Source: Bacteroidota bacterium (lineage in GTDB: Bacteria; Bacteroidota; Ignavibacteria; Ignavibacteriales; Ignavibacteriaceae). From it: a DNA stretch of 64,000 nt. Each line of letters opens with the position of its first letter. Position 1 is the stretch's first letter. A program made the position numbers and the translations under genes. Below the pieces are notes generated by a model. That model made no database searches and was not told the origin of the DNA. It worked only from the letters and a program-made list of their open reading frames with translations. This document shows positions 10,552-19,512 of this stretch, in pieces. The stretch covers positions 124,001-188,000 of the forward strand of contig JAKAGV010000010.1 of NCBI GenBank assembly GCA_021815405.1, in the 5' to 3' direction.

Positions 10552-10555
10552 ATCC

Positions 10556-11908
10556 TCAGTAAATTTTTTTCAACTTTGCGTCTTTATAATAATGCAGAAG
10601 TATTTCATCAAACTGGTATCCTTTGGAAGCCATTACTGCGGCACCAATCTGGCAAAGTCCTACGCCGTGTCCCCAGCCTGCACCAGTCAAAATAAATTGC
10701 TGCGGTACTCCGTTAGTAATATTAATTTTATCAACAACGAAAGCGCTGCTATAAAGATGAGTCTCAGACAACATTCTTCTAATCTCAAGTTCTTTACCAA
10801 CAATAAGTGTTTTCTTTGTCCCGATAATTTTCAACTTAATCAATCTTGAAGAATAACCGCGCTCTATGGGTACTAAATCTATTATCTCGCCAAAATCAAT
10901 TCCAGATTTAGTTTTAATAATCCGGGCTAATTCTTCCTGTTTATATTCGATCTTCCATCTAAAAAAATCTTTAGTCGCTTGATCAAAATCTACAAGCACA
11001 TGCGAGAGTATTTTCCGATTTTTCATGTTGCAGAAAGATTCAGGACTGCTTTTAATCCATTTCACAGCGTTAATTTCATTGGAAAAATCAAGATTATAAT
11101 TTTCTAACTCGAATTTATAATCCGGCAATGAAGAGAGATAGGTGTATTTAACAGGTCCCCAGACATTCTCGAATGATTCCGTAATTCCGCCGCACGATTT
11201 AGAATAACGAGTATCGCATATTTTATCATGGCTGATAAGAACAATTCCTAAAGTCTGCTTAACAGCCTGCCGTGCTGATTCTGTAAAAACCTTTGTAACT
11301 CCTTGATAGCGCTGGCAATGGTCGTCAGCGCAAACATCGAATAGTGTATGATCCTCCCGGTCATACCATTTGATATGTTCATCTTCATTAGCTAAAGAAG
11401 TTGTGTTTTTATTCTTCCCCTTCTTAATCGATTTAGATTTTTCAATTTGCGTAAGCACCCAGCTTCTGGAGATTACCGCATGAGTCTTCAATAGTTGCAG
11501 CGGGCTTTTCGCGCTCATCTCGGATGAGATTACACTAACAAGATAATTTTCTAAAGGAATAATATTTATTGCCGCAATTTTCCCGTTGTCTTTCAAAAGT
11601 TTAAGTGAGCCGGTAAATCTTTCTTTCTCCTTTTTCTCCCAATGGAATTTTACTCCAATAGTTACATCCTTTAATAAAAAGGATTCTGTTTCAACATCCT
11701 GAGGTTTAAATATTACCGCATTATTAAACTCAAACTTGGTTTGTTCCTGTTTACAAATAATTTTATCTTCAACTATCTCCGCAGAAAATCTACCGCTGAA
11801 ATTTTTACTTTGTCCGTTTACTGTAAAATCGCCATGGAGCTCAAAGTTTATAACTTTTTCGCTCATTATCCCTACACTAATTACTGGTTCTTTTGAATAG
11901 TTAATCAT
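10556..11908 (-). CDS. SpoIID/LytB domain protein without signal peptide
   Basis: 450 residues, first gene of the operon. SpoIID family features are clear: SSEMSAKSPLQLLKTHAVISR at about 128-148 (with the family's catalytic-type Glu), CDTRYSKSCGGITES, and the C-terminal GAGWGHGVGLCQIGA. In Bacillus, SpoIID is a lytic transglycosylase acting on denuded peptidoglycan glycan chains. Here the N-terminus is hydrophilic, and an in-frame stop seven codons upstream of the ATG rules out a longer start with a leader, so the protein looks cytoplasmic or uses a non-classical route. Residues 1-100 form an extra N-terminal domain of beta character. The linked glycosyltransferases suggest that the substrate or product is a glycan. 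No sporulation gene is nearby. Confidence 0.85.
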   Translation of the reverse strand: MINYSKEPVISVGIMSEKVINFELHGDFTVNGQSKNFSGRFSAEIVEDKIICKQEQTKFEFNNAVIFKPQDVETESFLLKDVTIGVKFHWEKKEKERFTGSLKLLKDNGKIAAINIIPLENYLVSVISSEMSAKSPLQLLKTHAVISRSWVLTQIEKSKSIKKGKNKNTTSLANEDEHIKWYDREDHTLFDVCADDHCQRYQGVTKVFTESARQAVKQTLGIVLISHDKICDTRYSKSCGGITESFENVWGPVKYTYLSSLPDYKFELENYNLDFSNEINAVKWIKSSPESFCNMKNRKILSHVLVDFDQATKDFFRWKIEYKQEELARIIKTKSGIDFGEIIDLVPIERGYSSRLIKLKIIGTKKTLIVGKELEIRRMLSETHLYSSAFVVDKINITNGVPQQFILTGAGWGHGVGLCQIGAAVMASKGYQFDEILLHYYKDAKLKKIY

Positions 11909-12068
11909 TAGATTTTTGATCAGGTTCTAAAGATTCTTAAGAAATATTTTTTGTAATGAAAATATAAACATTAAAATACTTATTTTGTAAGCCATTAAGA
12001 GATGCAGGTCATTAGTAAATTCCTATCAAACTCTTTAATTTGGTATCTGAAAAATTATCTGACTTAAT

Positions 12069-12983
12069 ATGGCATCAAAAATTGTAAACATCATCGGCTT
12101 CCCGATGGATCTCGGCGCAGACAGAAGAGGCGTAGATATGGGACCATCGGCTTTACGTATTGCGGGGCTCCGCGAAAAGCTTGAACGCTTGGGATACAAA
12201 GTAATAGACAGCGGCGACATATTTATACAGATTATGGAACGCCAAAAAATAACTAACCATAAATTAAAATATCTAAATGAAATTGTTCGGACTGCAAAAG
12301 GTCTGGCAGCTAAAGTTGAAAAAGTTTTGGAGAAAGGACAATTCCCGCTTTGTATCGGCGGTGATCATTCCATGGCAATCGGAAGTATTGCAGGTATCTC
12401 TTCTTTCTGCAGAAAAAATAATTTGAAGTTTGGAGTTATCTGGATTGATGCTCATGCAGACATGAATACCGAAGAAACCACTCCATCCGGAAATATCCAC
12501 GGCATGCCACTTTCAGCTTCAATGGGAATTGGAAATGAAAAGCTGACTCATGTTTTGGGTTTCGCACCGAAAGTATTTCCTGAAAATACAGCGTTGATAG
12601 GTGTGAGAAGTATTGATGGTCCTGAAAAGGTAAACATTAAAAAATTAAATCCTACCGTTTATACTATGGCTGATATTGATAAGCTCGGCATCCATAGAGT
12701 AATTTCAAGAGTTTTAAAACAGTTTAAAGAAAAGGTCGATCATATTCATGTAAGCTTCGATCTGGATTCTGTCGATCCTTCTGTAGCGCCTGGAGTAGGA
12801 ACGCCGGTAGCCGGAGGCTTAAGCTACCGCGAGACTCATCTGCTTATGGAATCCATTGCCGACTGCGGCTGTATCTCTTCACTTGAAGTTACAGAGGTAA
12901 ATCCTATTTTGGATAACCAAAATAAAAGTGCAATATTTGCAACAGACGTTATAGCTTCTATAATGGGGCAAAGAATTTTATAA
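12069..12983 (+). CDS. rocF: Arginase
   Basis: Hydrolyses L-arginine to ornithine and urea in the cytoplasm. The 304-residue length and the manganese ligands match the arginase family almost position for position: H100 in GGDHS, D127, H129 and D131 in WIDAHADMN, and D231 and D233 in SFDLDSVDP. NTEETTPSGNIHG (133-145) fits the substrate loop of true arginases rather than agmatinases. Transcribed divergently from the SpoIID operon. Other arginine genes are not in the window. A close relative such as formiminoglutamase is possible but less likely. Confidence 0.9.
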   Translation: MASKIVNIIGFPMDLGADRRGVDMGPSALRIAGLREKLERLGYKVIDSGDIFIQIMERQKITNHKLKYLNEIVRTAKGLAAKVEKVLEKGQFPLCIGGDHSMAIGSIAGISSFCRKNNLKFGVIWIDAHADMNTEETTPSGNIHGMPLSASMGIGNEKLTHVLGFAPKVFPENTALIGVRSIDGPEKVNIKKLNPTVYTMADIDKLGIHRVISRVLKQFKEKVDHIHVSFDLDSVDPSVAPGVGTPVAGGLSYRETHLLMESIADCGCISSLEVTEVNPILDNQNKSAIFATDVIASIMGQRIL

Positions 12984-13001
12984 TTTATTTCCCGGAAAAA
13001 T

Positions 13002-13568
13002 TTGGCTAATAAACATTCGATATTATCTTATGCTTTAAGCTTTCTGCTGCTTGCATACGCAATTAAACTGCTGGGCTTTATTGATTTTAGTACGATGGAG
13101 ATCTTAGCATATACCTTTATCTTCTATGGAATTAGCCAGGTTTACCTTTCTATGGGAAATGATAGGAAGCTTGCACTTTTTCTTGGCTCGGCAATTTTTC
13201 TTCTTGGAGTCGAATTTTTCCTGATTGATAATTTTGATATTAATTCAACATCATCTATAATCTTTCCTTCAGCACTTTTAATTCTCGGCATTAGTTCGTT
13301 CATGCTGTTTCTTGATAACACCGGTGACAAAGCAATAATGTTCATATCGCTTATCTTTATTCTGTTGGGAATAATTTATTCCACAAATGTTGGATCGATG
13401 AGATTCGGAAATTTCTTTGATGCACTTTTTCAATTATTCTCCCGGTACTGGATAATTTTTGTGCTGGCACTGGTAATAATATTTATTATCAGTAAGGAAA
13501 GAAAATCGTATGAAGATGAAACTAATATTAGTGAAAGAAAATCGGACGAAGATAATATTCAAGAATAA
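13002..13568 (+). CDS. Small multi-pass membrane protein of unknown function
   Basis: 188 residues, starting at a TTG 18 bases after the arginase stop, with GGAA a few bases upstream. Five or six hydrophobic segments cover residues 5-165, paired with short turns, followed by a charged tail (KERKSYEDETNISERKSDED) that should lie in the cytoplasm. The arrangement recalls the LiaF-type membrane region found in envelope-stress proteins, but I do not recognise a specific family. The tight spacing suggests co-transcription with arginase; no functional link is evident. Confidence 0.6.
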   Translation: MANKHSILSYALSFLLLAYAIKLLGFIDFSTMEILAYTFIFYGISQVYLSMGNDRKLALFLGSAIFLLGVEFFLIDNFDINSTSSIIFPSALLILGISSFMLFLDNTGDKAIMFISLIFILLGIIYSTNVGSMRFGNFFDALFQLFSRYWIIFVLALVIIFIISKERKSYEDETNISERKSDEDNIQE

Positions 13569-13725
13569 AACAAAATCTTCCCGCAAATTTCACCATTGCA
13601 AATTATAACTTTCTTAATATTCCATCCGAAATAGGATCAATAAAAAAATTCTTACCTTTGTAGCTTAACGGTGATTTAATTATTTTCAGATATGTTTATA
13701 AATAAATTTTCAATTGACTGACTTG

Positions 13726-15684
13726 ATGAAGCCTCTGGCAGTTTTGTTTTTATTATTTACCGCTGCAGCATTTTCACAGTCAATTGACTCTTTAAAAATA
13801 AAGCCCGTCAATCCTGCTCACGATACCGTAAATACGGCTCGGAATGACACTCTTTCTGTTTCCGATTCATTAAAAGCCAAAGCTTCTGCCAGGGTTGATA
13901 CTTTAGCTCCAATTTATCAGCAACCATTTGATTCTCAAGGCAGCTTTATAAACAGAAAAGATTATGACTTTACCGATTACCTTTACAGCGGTGATTTGCT
14001 GAGAGAGTTTAATTTTAATTTTATTGCCGATTACGGTTCTATCGGTCAGCCTAACGAAACTTTTTTATACGGCACCGGATTTAACGGAATAAGTTATTTT
14101 GAAAACGGAATTCTCCGCAATAACCGCTTTCAAAATATTTTAGATCTGAATAATCTTCAGTCTGAGCTTATCGATTCAATCGAAGTAATTCCATTACCGC
14201 GCGGATTTTTATATGGAACGATTAACAATCCTGTTTCTGTAAATTTTCTTGCAAGAGATTTTATTACCCCAAAGCCTTATTCGAGGATAAAATATTATCA
14301 AGGACCTTCCGGTGAGGCAATGCTGGATGTAATGTTCAATGAAATGGCTTTTAATAAATTCAACTTCACTCTGGATGTTACCAACAGAAAGCTTGACAGC
14401 ACGTTTACAAAACCCGCTTATAGTATTTGGCAGGTAACCACAGGTTTAAAATATTTTTTGTCTGATAACATAAACTTAATCGGGACATATTCTTTCACCA
14501 AATCTTTGGTCGGATTGAACGGCGGGATTAATGTTGACAGTATAAAGAACGAGACTTCCGACATAAATTCATTACTCTATGACCAGCAATTGGCACCGGT
14601 AAATTTTAATGCACAGAATCAAGGTTACAAAAATCATTTATTTAATTTGAGGATGCTTGCGAAGTTTTGGAATGGATCATTCACGGATTTGAATCTCTAT
14701 TATAATTTTGATTATACTGAATTAAACCGGTTTGTGGATTCTTCTTTTTACAAGACTGTGGATAAAGAAAAGATTTTCGGAGCTTCTCTCCGGCAGGATT
14801 TTAGAAAAGGTATTTTTAACTTTAGTTTAATTGGAAATTATGAGTCGGGTAATTTGAAATATTATTCTCTTACGAATAGCTCTTTTAATTATTATCCTGT
14901 TAATTACCATAACGCTTCATTATCGGCGGTTGCATCGACTTATTTTTTTGACAGTACGCTGATTCCATCTGTTTATTATAAGATTACAAGCCTGTCAGGC
15001 AACGACTTTCTTCCGCAAATTAACGGCACATTTGGTGTTATAAACGGAACATTCAGCGGAATGGGTGCTGACTTAACTTATAAAACTTCGGACTTGCTTA
15101 AATTTTATCTTGGTTATTCAAGCTTCAAAACAGGAAAACAGTTTGCATATTCGCAAAATTGGGAAGCAGGGTTATCGGCAAATTCAAATAATTTTTTTGC
15201 AGATATAAAATTGTTCAGGCAAACAGATACACATTGGATTTGGTCAAGCACCATGTCGCCAGCAATGGTTATTTATAATCCGGATTTGATGGGCTTTGGA
15301 GCGCGCCTAAATTTTTCTTTCTGGAAAATTCTTGTGGAAACAAATACATCGATATATGCAGCTTCCAATTTATCAAATCTTCCGTTGTATCTGCCGAAAC
15401 TAAATTTTACAGGCGGTATTTATTATAAAAACATTTTGTTCAAAGAAAACCTTAATTTGAAAACAGGTTTTGTCTTCTATTATACCGGTCAAAGAAATTC
15501 GCTGGTTGGAGAATTAAATCCGGTTTATAAGATTGATTTTACTGCCGTCGGTCTAATTCAAAAAGTCGCTTACGTTTATTTCACATGGGAAAACTTAACC
15601 GACAACCAATACTATATTATCCCCTATTACCCTATGTTGCCTAGAAACATCCGCTTCGGCATTGCTTGGGAGTTGTTTAATTAA
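13726..15684 (+). CDS. TonB-dependent-receptor-like outer membrane beta-barrel protein
   Basis: I start it at the ATG at 13726 (MKPLAVLFLLFTAAAFSQS), which gives a clean signal peptide; a TTG twelve bases upstream only lengthens it. Residues about 85-200 resemble a plug domain (SELIDSIEVIPLPRGFLYG, then NNPVSVNFLARDF, a typical plug end). The rest alternates aromatic and polar residues as in a large barrel and ends with the typical NIRFGIAWELFN. At about 652 residues it is short for a TonB-dependent receptor, and no TonB box is obvious. It may import a substrate or be a receptor-derived porin. It stands alone, with an inverted repeat after its stop. Confidence 0.7.
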   Translation: MKPLAVLFLLFTAAAFSQSIDSLKIKPVNPAHDTVNTARNDTLSVSDSLKAKASARVDTLAPIYQQPFDSQGSFINRKDYDFTDYLYSGDLLREFNFNFIADYGSIGQPNETFLYGTGFNGISYFENGILRNNRFQNILDLNNLQSELIDSIEVIPLPRGFLYGTINNPVSVNFLARDFITPKPYSRIKYYQGPSGEAMLDVMFNEMAFNKFNFTLDVTNRKLDSTFTKPAYSIWQVTTGLKYFLSDNINLIGTYSFTKSLVGLNGGINVDSIKNETSDINSLLYDQQLAPVNFNAQNQGYKNHLFNLRMLAKFWNGSFTDLNLYYNFDYTELNRFVDSSFYKTVDKEKIFGASLRQDFRKGIFNFSLIGNYESGNLKYYSLTNSSFNYYPVNYHNASLSAVASTYFFDSTLIPSVYYKITSLSGNDFLPQINGTFGVINGTFSGMGADLTYKTSDLLKFYLGYSSFKTGKQFAYSQNWEAGLSANSNNFFADIKLFRQTDTHWIWSSTMSPAMVIYNPDLMGFGARLNFSFWKILVETNTSIYAASNLSNLPLYLPKLNFTGGIYYKNILFKENLNLKTGFVFYYTGQRNSLVGELNPVYKIDFTAVGLIQKVAYVYFTWENLTDNQYYIIPYYPMLPRNIRFGIAWELFN

Positions 15685-15702
15685 TTAAGATTATTACCAA
15701 GT

Positions 15703-15775
15703 TTCATAATCGTAATCTTTCTTTTAATCTAAATCGGATTAAGACCGGGAAAGATTAAGAATATGATTAAGAGTA
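15703..15775. repeat. Imperfect inverted repeat of TAATC-rich motif, copy A
   Basis: Between the convergent barrel and response-regulator genes. AATCTTTCTTTTAATC is followed, after a short loop, by GGATTAAGACCGGGAAAGATT and further GATTAAG blocks. The same word set (AATCTTAC, TTAATCG, GATTAAGA) recurs at 19424-19495, so it looks like a dispersed element rather than chance. It could also serve as a bidirectional terminator here. Confidence 0.5.
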
Positions 15776-15790
15776 AGAATACCCCGGATA

Positions 15791-16510
15791 TTACAGGCTT
15801 AATCTCTCTTTAAATTTAATAGCTTGTCTTCGTGATACTTCAATTTTATTACCGCCTTTAAGCTTTACTAGCAATCCGCCGTTAAGCCATGGTTCGATAT
15901 TTTCTATCCATTTTAAATTTATGATATGCTTACGGTTGGCTCTGAAAAACGTTTTGCTGTCCAGGCGCTCATCCAGATAATTTAAAGTGCGAAGGATTAG
16001 CGGCTTGTTATCATCGAAGTAAAGCCGCACATAATTCCCTTCTGATTCAAACAAGCGGACGTTGATTAGCTTTACGAACCAGCATCGTTCGCCATCTTTA
16101 ACAAATACCTGATCGTTCTCTTTCAATACTGGAGATTCGGACTCCTGAAAAGATGCCTTCTTATCTCTTTCAATTATCTTTTTGATTGTTTCTTCCAACC
16201 GCTTCGGTTCAATTGGTTTAAGCAAATAATCCATTGCATTATATTCGAAAGCTTTTAAAGCATACTCATCGTAAGCGGTGGTAAAGATAACAGTCGGCAC
16301 GCTGTCTAATTCTTCTAAAAGCTGGAAACCATTTTTGCCAGGCATCTGGATATCAAGAAAAATAATTTCCGGATTAAGCTCAGTAATTTTATCCAAAGCG
16401 TCTTCAACATTTACGGCTTCACCGACAATATTTATCTCTTTGTATGGTGATAAAAGTCTGCGCAGTTCTACGCGCGCTAGTCTTTCGTCGTCAATTATTA
16501 AAGCTTTCAT
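15791..16510 (-). CDS. LytTR-family response regulator
   Basis: 239 residues: receiver domain about 1-120 with phosphoacceptor D53 in FLDIQMPGKNG, conserved Thr in FTTAYDEYALKAFE and Lys in DYLLKPIE; then a LytTR DNA-binding domain about 139-239 (FVKLINVRLFESEGNYVRLY, FFRANRKHIINL). It should bind DNA as a dimer after phosphorylation by the kinase encoded just upstream. The two genes overlap by 20 bases, so they are co-translated. Members of this class often control envelope, competence or extracellular polymer genes; the target here is unknown. Confidence 0.93.
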   Translation of the reverse strand: MKALIIDDERLARVELRRLLSPYKEINIVGEAVNVEDALDKITELNPEIIFLDIQMPGKNGFQLLEELDSVPTVIFTTAYDEYALKAFEYNAMDYLLKPIEPKRLEETIKKIIERDKKASFQESESPVLKENDQVFVKDGERCWFVKLINVRLFESEGNYVRLYFDDNKPLILRTLNYLDERLDSKTFFRANRKHIINLKWIENIEPWLNGGLLVKLKGGNKIEVSRRQAIKFKERLSL

Positions 16511-17636
16511 TTTTTACACCTCCTGTGGGAATTACTATTTCTGCTAAAACTTCATTCTCGCTTTTGTTGATAATGGAAAAAGACGCTTGTTCTCCATAAA
16601 GAAGATGAAGCCGGTGCTTTGTGTTGCTTATTCCAAAGCCCTTGGATTTTTGAAGCGCCTCATTACTTATTTGTCCGTTGTTTTTAATTTTAATTGTTAA
16701 TAAAGAATCCTGAACTTGGGATTTAATTTCAATTTCTCCTCCTTCAGTGCGCTTTGAAACGCCGTGCTTTATCCCGTTCTCAACAAGAGTTTGAACCATC
16801 ATCGGTGGAATTTCAACCTTTAATGATTTTGGATCTAAATCAATTTTATATTTTAATCTTTCTTCAAAGCGTATTGTTTCGAGTTCAAGGTAATCGGAAA
16901 CAGTCTGCATTTCTTTATCCAGCGGTACTGTTTCAATCCTTTCCATTGTTAAAGAATATCTAAGAATGTTTGAAAGCTTTGTAACAGCGGTTTGGGCGCC
17001 TTTTGGATCGACGCCAATTAAAGCGCGGATGCTGTTAAGTGCATTAAACATAAAATGAGGATTGAGCTGGGATTTAAGTGTCTTAAGCTCAAAATCTTTT
17101 ACTGCCGCCTCCCAAATTAAAGATTCAATCTGCGCCTGCCGGTAGTTTTCAAAATAATGAACAGCAAAATAAATTAATGTCCATAGCAGTATAGTAGAAC
17201 TAAGACGAAAAATATCTGCTAGAAAAAATGCGACTTTAAAATGAACAAGCTTAAAACTCCCGACGCCAATGCTAATCACCGTATACAAGAAGAACAACAT
17301 TATTCCCATAATTATACTTGCAATAAAAATGCGAGGTACAATTTTTTTTAAGGGAAGATTGAGCCATCCGTTTTTTTTAACAATATCTCTGAAGATATGA
17401 GTAAGTAATATTCCGCAGAAGCAAAGATAGAGAAGTTCTATTGTCCTTTCCCACGAAAAATAATCGAACGAAGCGCTTACAATTATATTAACAATTGCAA
17501 ATACCGACCACCCGGAAATTTGACTTATCCAATAAGCTTTTTTTCTGTTCATCCGGTTTATTTGTTCTGATTGCCCTGCAAAATCTGAAATACTGGAAAT
17601 CTCGGAATCATCAATATGAAATTTATTCGTCCTCAT
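16491..17636 (-). CDS. LytS-type membrane sensor histidine kinase
   Basis: 381 residues with about four or five hydrophobic segments between residues 33 and 165, then a His_kinase-type region: phosphoacceptor H194 in SQLNPHFMFNALNSI and an ATP-binding N-box MVQTLVENGIKHGVSKR. This is the LytS/YehU class that pairs with LytTR regulators, and the partner gene overlaps its 3' end. An alternative start is the Met at residue 29 (base 17552), closer to the first membrane segment; no clear ribosome binding site separates the two. No extracellular sensor domain is visible, so the signal is probably sensed in or near the membrane. Confidence 0.92.
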   Translation of the reverse strand: MRTNKFHIDDSEISSISDFAGQSEQINRMNRKKAYWISQISGWSVFAIVNIIVSASFDYFSWERTIELLYLCFCGILLTHIFRDIVKKNGWLNLPLKKIVPRIFIASIIMGIMLFFLYTVISIGVGSFKLVHFKVAFFLADIFRLSSTILLWTLIYFAVHYFENYRQAQIESLIWEAAVKDFELKTLKSQLNPHFMFNALNSIRALIGVDPKGAQTAVTKLSNILRYSLTMERIETVPLDKEMQTVSDYLELETIRFEERLKYKIDLDPKSLKVEIPPMMVQTLVENGIKHGVSKRTEGGEIEIKSQVQDSLLTIKIKNNGQISNEALQKSKGFGISNTKHRLHLLYGEQASFSIINKSENEVLAEIVIPTGGVKNESFNN

Positions 17637-18013
17637 TAAATATAATCGTATCTTAACTAAAAGAAAATCACTAGCATAAAAAACTTAATCGCATCGCACC
17701 TTTAAAAACTTCAATTCCCCCTAATTTATGAGGGGGAATCGAAGTCGAGAGAGAGAATCCCGTAACACGGGATATATTTAGTTAACCTTAAAAGACGTTA
17801 TCATCTTTTGTTGCTTCAAATTTATAGCAATTGGTAATGAACGGCGCAAAATTTTTTTTTAATGGCAATTAGAGATGATAAGTGGAAGAGAAAAGATTAA
17901 AAGATGTCGGAAGTCAGGGCTCAGAGATCAGTCGATCTCTGAGCTCTCATTTCATATCAAAATAAAAAAATTTTATGACAAGAATTTTATTCTTGGGATA
18001 TTCCCCGGTGCCA
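17637..18013. other. 377-bp gap with several stem-loops, no gene seen
   Basis: Lies between rseP and the kinase gene, both on the minus strand. It holds a hairpin of TTCCCCCT and AGGGGGAA near 17715-17736, a small palindrome ATCCCGTAACACGGGAT near 17758, an 11-bp perfect stem GCTCAGAGATC / GATCTCTGAGC near 17919-17944, and CAAGAATTTTATTCTTG near 17979. None is followed by a good T-tract on the minus strand. I see no convincing reading frame. Confidence 0.5.
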
Positions 18014-19369
18014 TCAAAGGCTTCTTATATCATTATAGATTATAAATGCCATTAGCAAAAGCAATATAACAAAGCCCGCATTCTGAATAGCAATTTTTAC
18101 TTTGATCGGAATTTCTCTTCTTGTAATTCCTTCAATTAATATCATAACCAGATGACCGCCGTCCAGGACCGGGAAAGGGAAAATATTTATCAACGCCAAA
18201 CTTAAGCTTAACAAGGCAAGAAAATATAAAAAGCTTACAATACCGTTGTCTGCCGATTTAACAGCATATTGAGCAATTTTAATCGGACCGCCGAAAGCTT
18301 TTCCAAAGGCAATTTTCCCTTTTATTACTTTGCCTGCCATACTTACAGTTAAATCGGTCATTCTTACTATATCTTTCCAGCCATACGCAAAAGATTCGAA
18401 GAATCCGTAAGTTTCAAAAACAACCGGACCGGTAAAAGCGTCTACAAGTCCAACGCCAATCATCCCGTTTGAGCCGGGAGTTACGGAAAGATTAACGGTG
18501 TCTTTATCTCTTAATACTTGAAGAGGAATTGCAACGCCTTTGTGGCTTTTAATAATTTCGGTAGCCTGTTTGCTATTGAATAGAGGGACATCATTCATAG
18601 CAAGAAGGATGTCACCATCTTTAACGCCTGCTTTGCTTGCAGGTGAATCCTTTAAAACATCACTAATAAGAGGTTTTACACCGGCAGGAATTAAGAAGGA
18701 ATCAATTTTATCGCTCGCCGGGGCTTTGCCAACCGGAATTATTATTGTTTTATCTATACCTTGGTGCTGCACTTTTACAGAAAGATTTTGTCCGATGGAA
18801 CCAAGAATAATATCGGATCTTACGTCTTCCCAGCTATTTACTTTTTTACCGTTAATGGATAAAATTTTATCATTGGTTTGAAAGCCTAAAGAATCAGCGG
18901 CACTTTTAGGTTCAACGTAACCGATGGTTGTTGTTTTTGTAAATTCTCTTCCGTGGAAGAAGTTCATTCCCCAGAAGACAAAAAGTGTTAGAAGAAAATT
19001 CATAAAGACACCGGCAGAGATAACAATAACCTTTTGCCATGTTGGTCTAGCGCGGAACTCGTAAGGCTGCGGCTCTTTATCGGCAAAGTCGGTATCGAAG
19101 CTTTCATCAACCATACCGGCAATTTTAACATAACCGCCCAACGGCAGTAGACTTAGCCTGTAATCGGTGTTTCCCTGCCCATCAAAATCTTCAGGCAAAT
19201 CTCCAAAAGTAAAACCCGTTATTCTATTCCATCCAAACAATCTCTTGCCGAATCCGATAGCAAAAACTTCGGCTCGCATTCCGCACAGCTTTGCAGCGGC
19301 AAAATGTCCAAACTCATGTATAAAAACTAAAATTCCAATAGTAATTGCAAAATAAATTATATAATCCAT
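18014..19369 (-). CDS. rseP: RseP-type site-2 intramembrane zinc protease
   Basis: 451 residues, family M50. The zinc motif is in the first membrane segment: HEFGH at residues 18-22, with the third ligand D403 in PVLDGGH. Two PDZ-like domains lie between the membrane parts (VEPKSAADSLGFQTNDKI, and DSPASKAGVKDGDILLAM). The family cuts membrane-anchored anti-sigma factors and leftover signal peptides. It is encoded downstream of dxr on the same strand, a frequent pairing (dxr then rseP) in bacteria. An inverted repeat sits in the 143-base gap, so whether the two form one transcript is uncertain. Confidence 0.93.
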   Translation of the reverse strand: MDYIIYFAITIGILVFIHEFGHFAAAKLCGMRAEVFAIGFGKRLFGWNRITGFTFGDLPEDFDGQGNTDYRLSLLPLGGYVKIAGMVDESFDTDFADKEPQPYEFRARPTWQKVIVISAGVFMNFLLTLFVFWGMNFFHGREFTKTTTIGYVEPKSAADSLGFQTNDKILSINGKKVNSWEDVRSDIILGSIGQNLSVKVQHQGIDKTIIIPVGKAPASDKIDSFLIPAGVKPLISDVLKDSPASKAGVKDGDILLAMNDVPLFNSKQATEIIKSHKGVAIPLQVLRDKDTVNLSVTPGSNGMIGVGLVDAFTGPVVFETYGFFESFAYGWKDIVRMTDLTVSMAGKVIKGKIAFGKAFGGPIKIAQYAVKSADNGIVSFLYFLALLSLSLALINIFPFPVLDGGHLVMILIEGITRREIPIKVKIAIQNAGFVILLLLMAFIIYNDIRSL

Positions 19370-19423
19370 TAAATGGGTTTCTCCAATATTAAATACTAAC
19401 TTATGTTATATGGACAATTCTTA

Positions 19424-19495
19424 ATCTTACTCTTAATCGTAATCTTACTCGAACAAATCCGATTAAAAGTAAGAGCAAGATTAAGATTACGATGA
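19424..19495. repeat. Imperfect inverted repeat of TAATC-rich motif, copy B
   Basis: Between dxr and rseP. One arm reads AATCTTACTCTTAATCG and continues with TAATCTTACTCG; after about eight bases the other arm reads CGATTAAAAGTAAGAGC and continues AAGATTAAGATTACGA. The arms are built from the same short words as the copy at 15703-15775. The structure could form a long hairpin in the dxr-rseP transcript. Confidence 0.55.
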
Positions 19496-19512
19496 ATACA
19501 CAGCACGATATA

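Noticed and set aside
10556-11908. SpoIID as evidence for endospore formation
   Set aside because: SpoIID folds are common in non-sporulating diderms and no sporulation gene is present.
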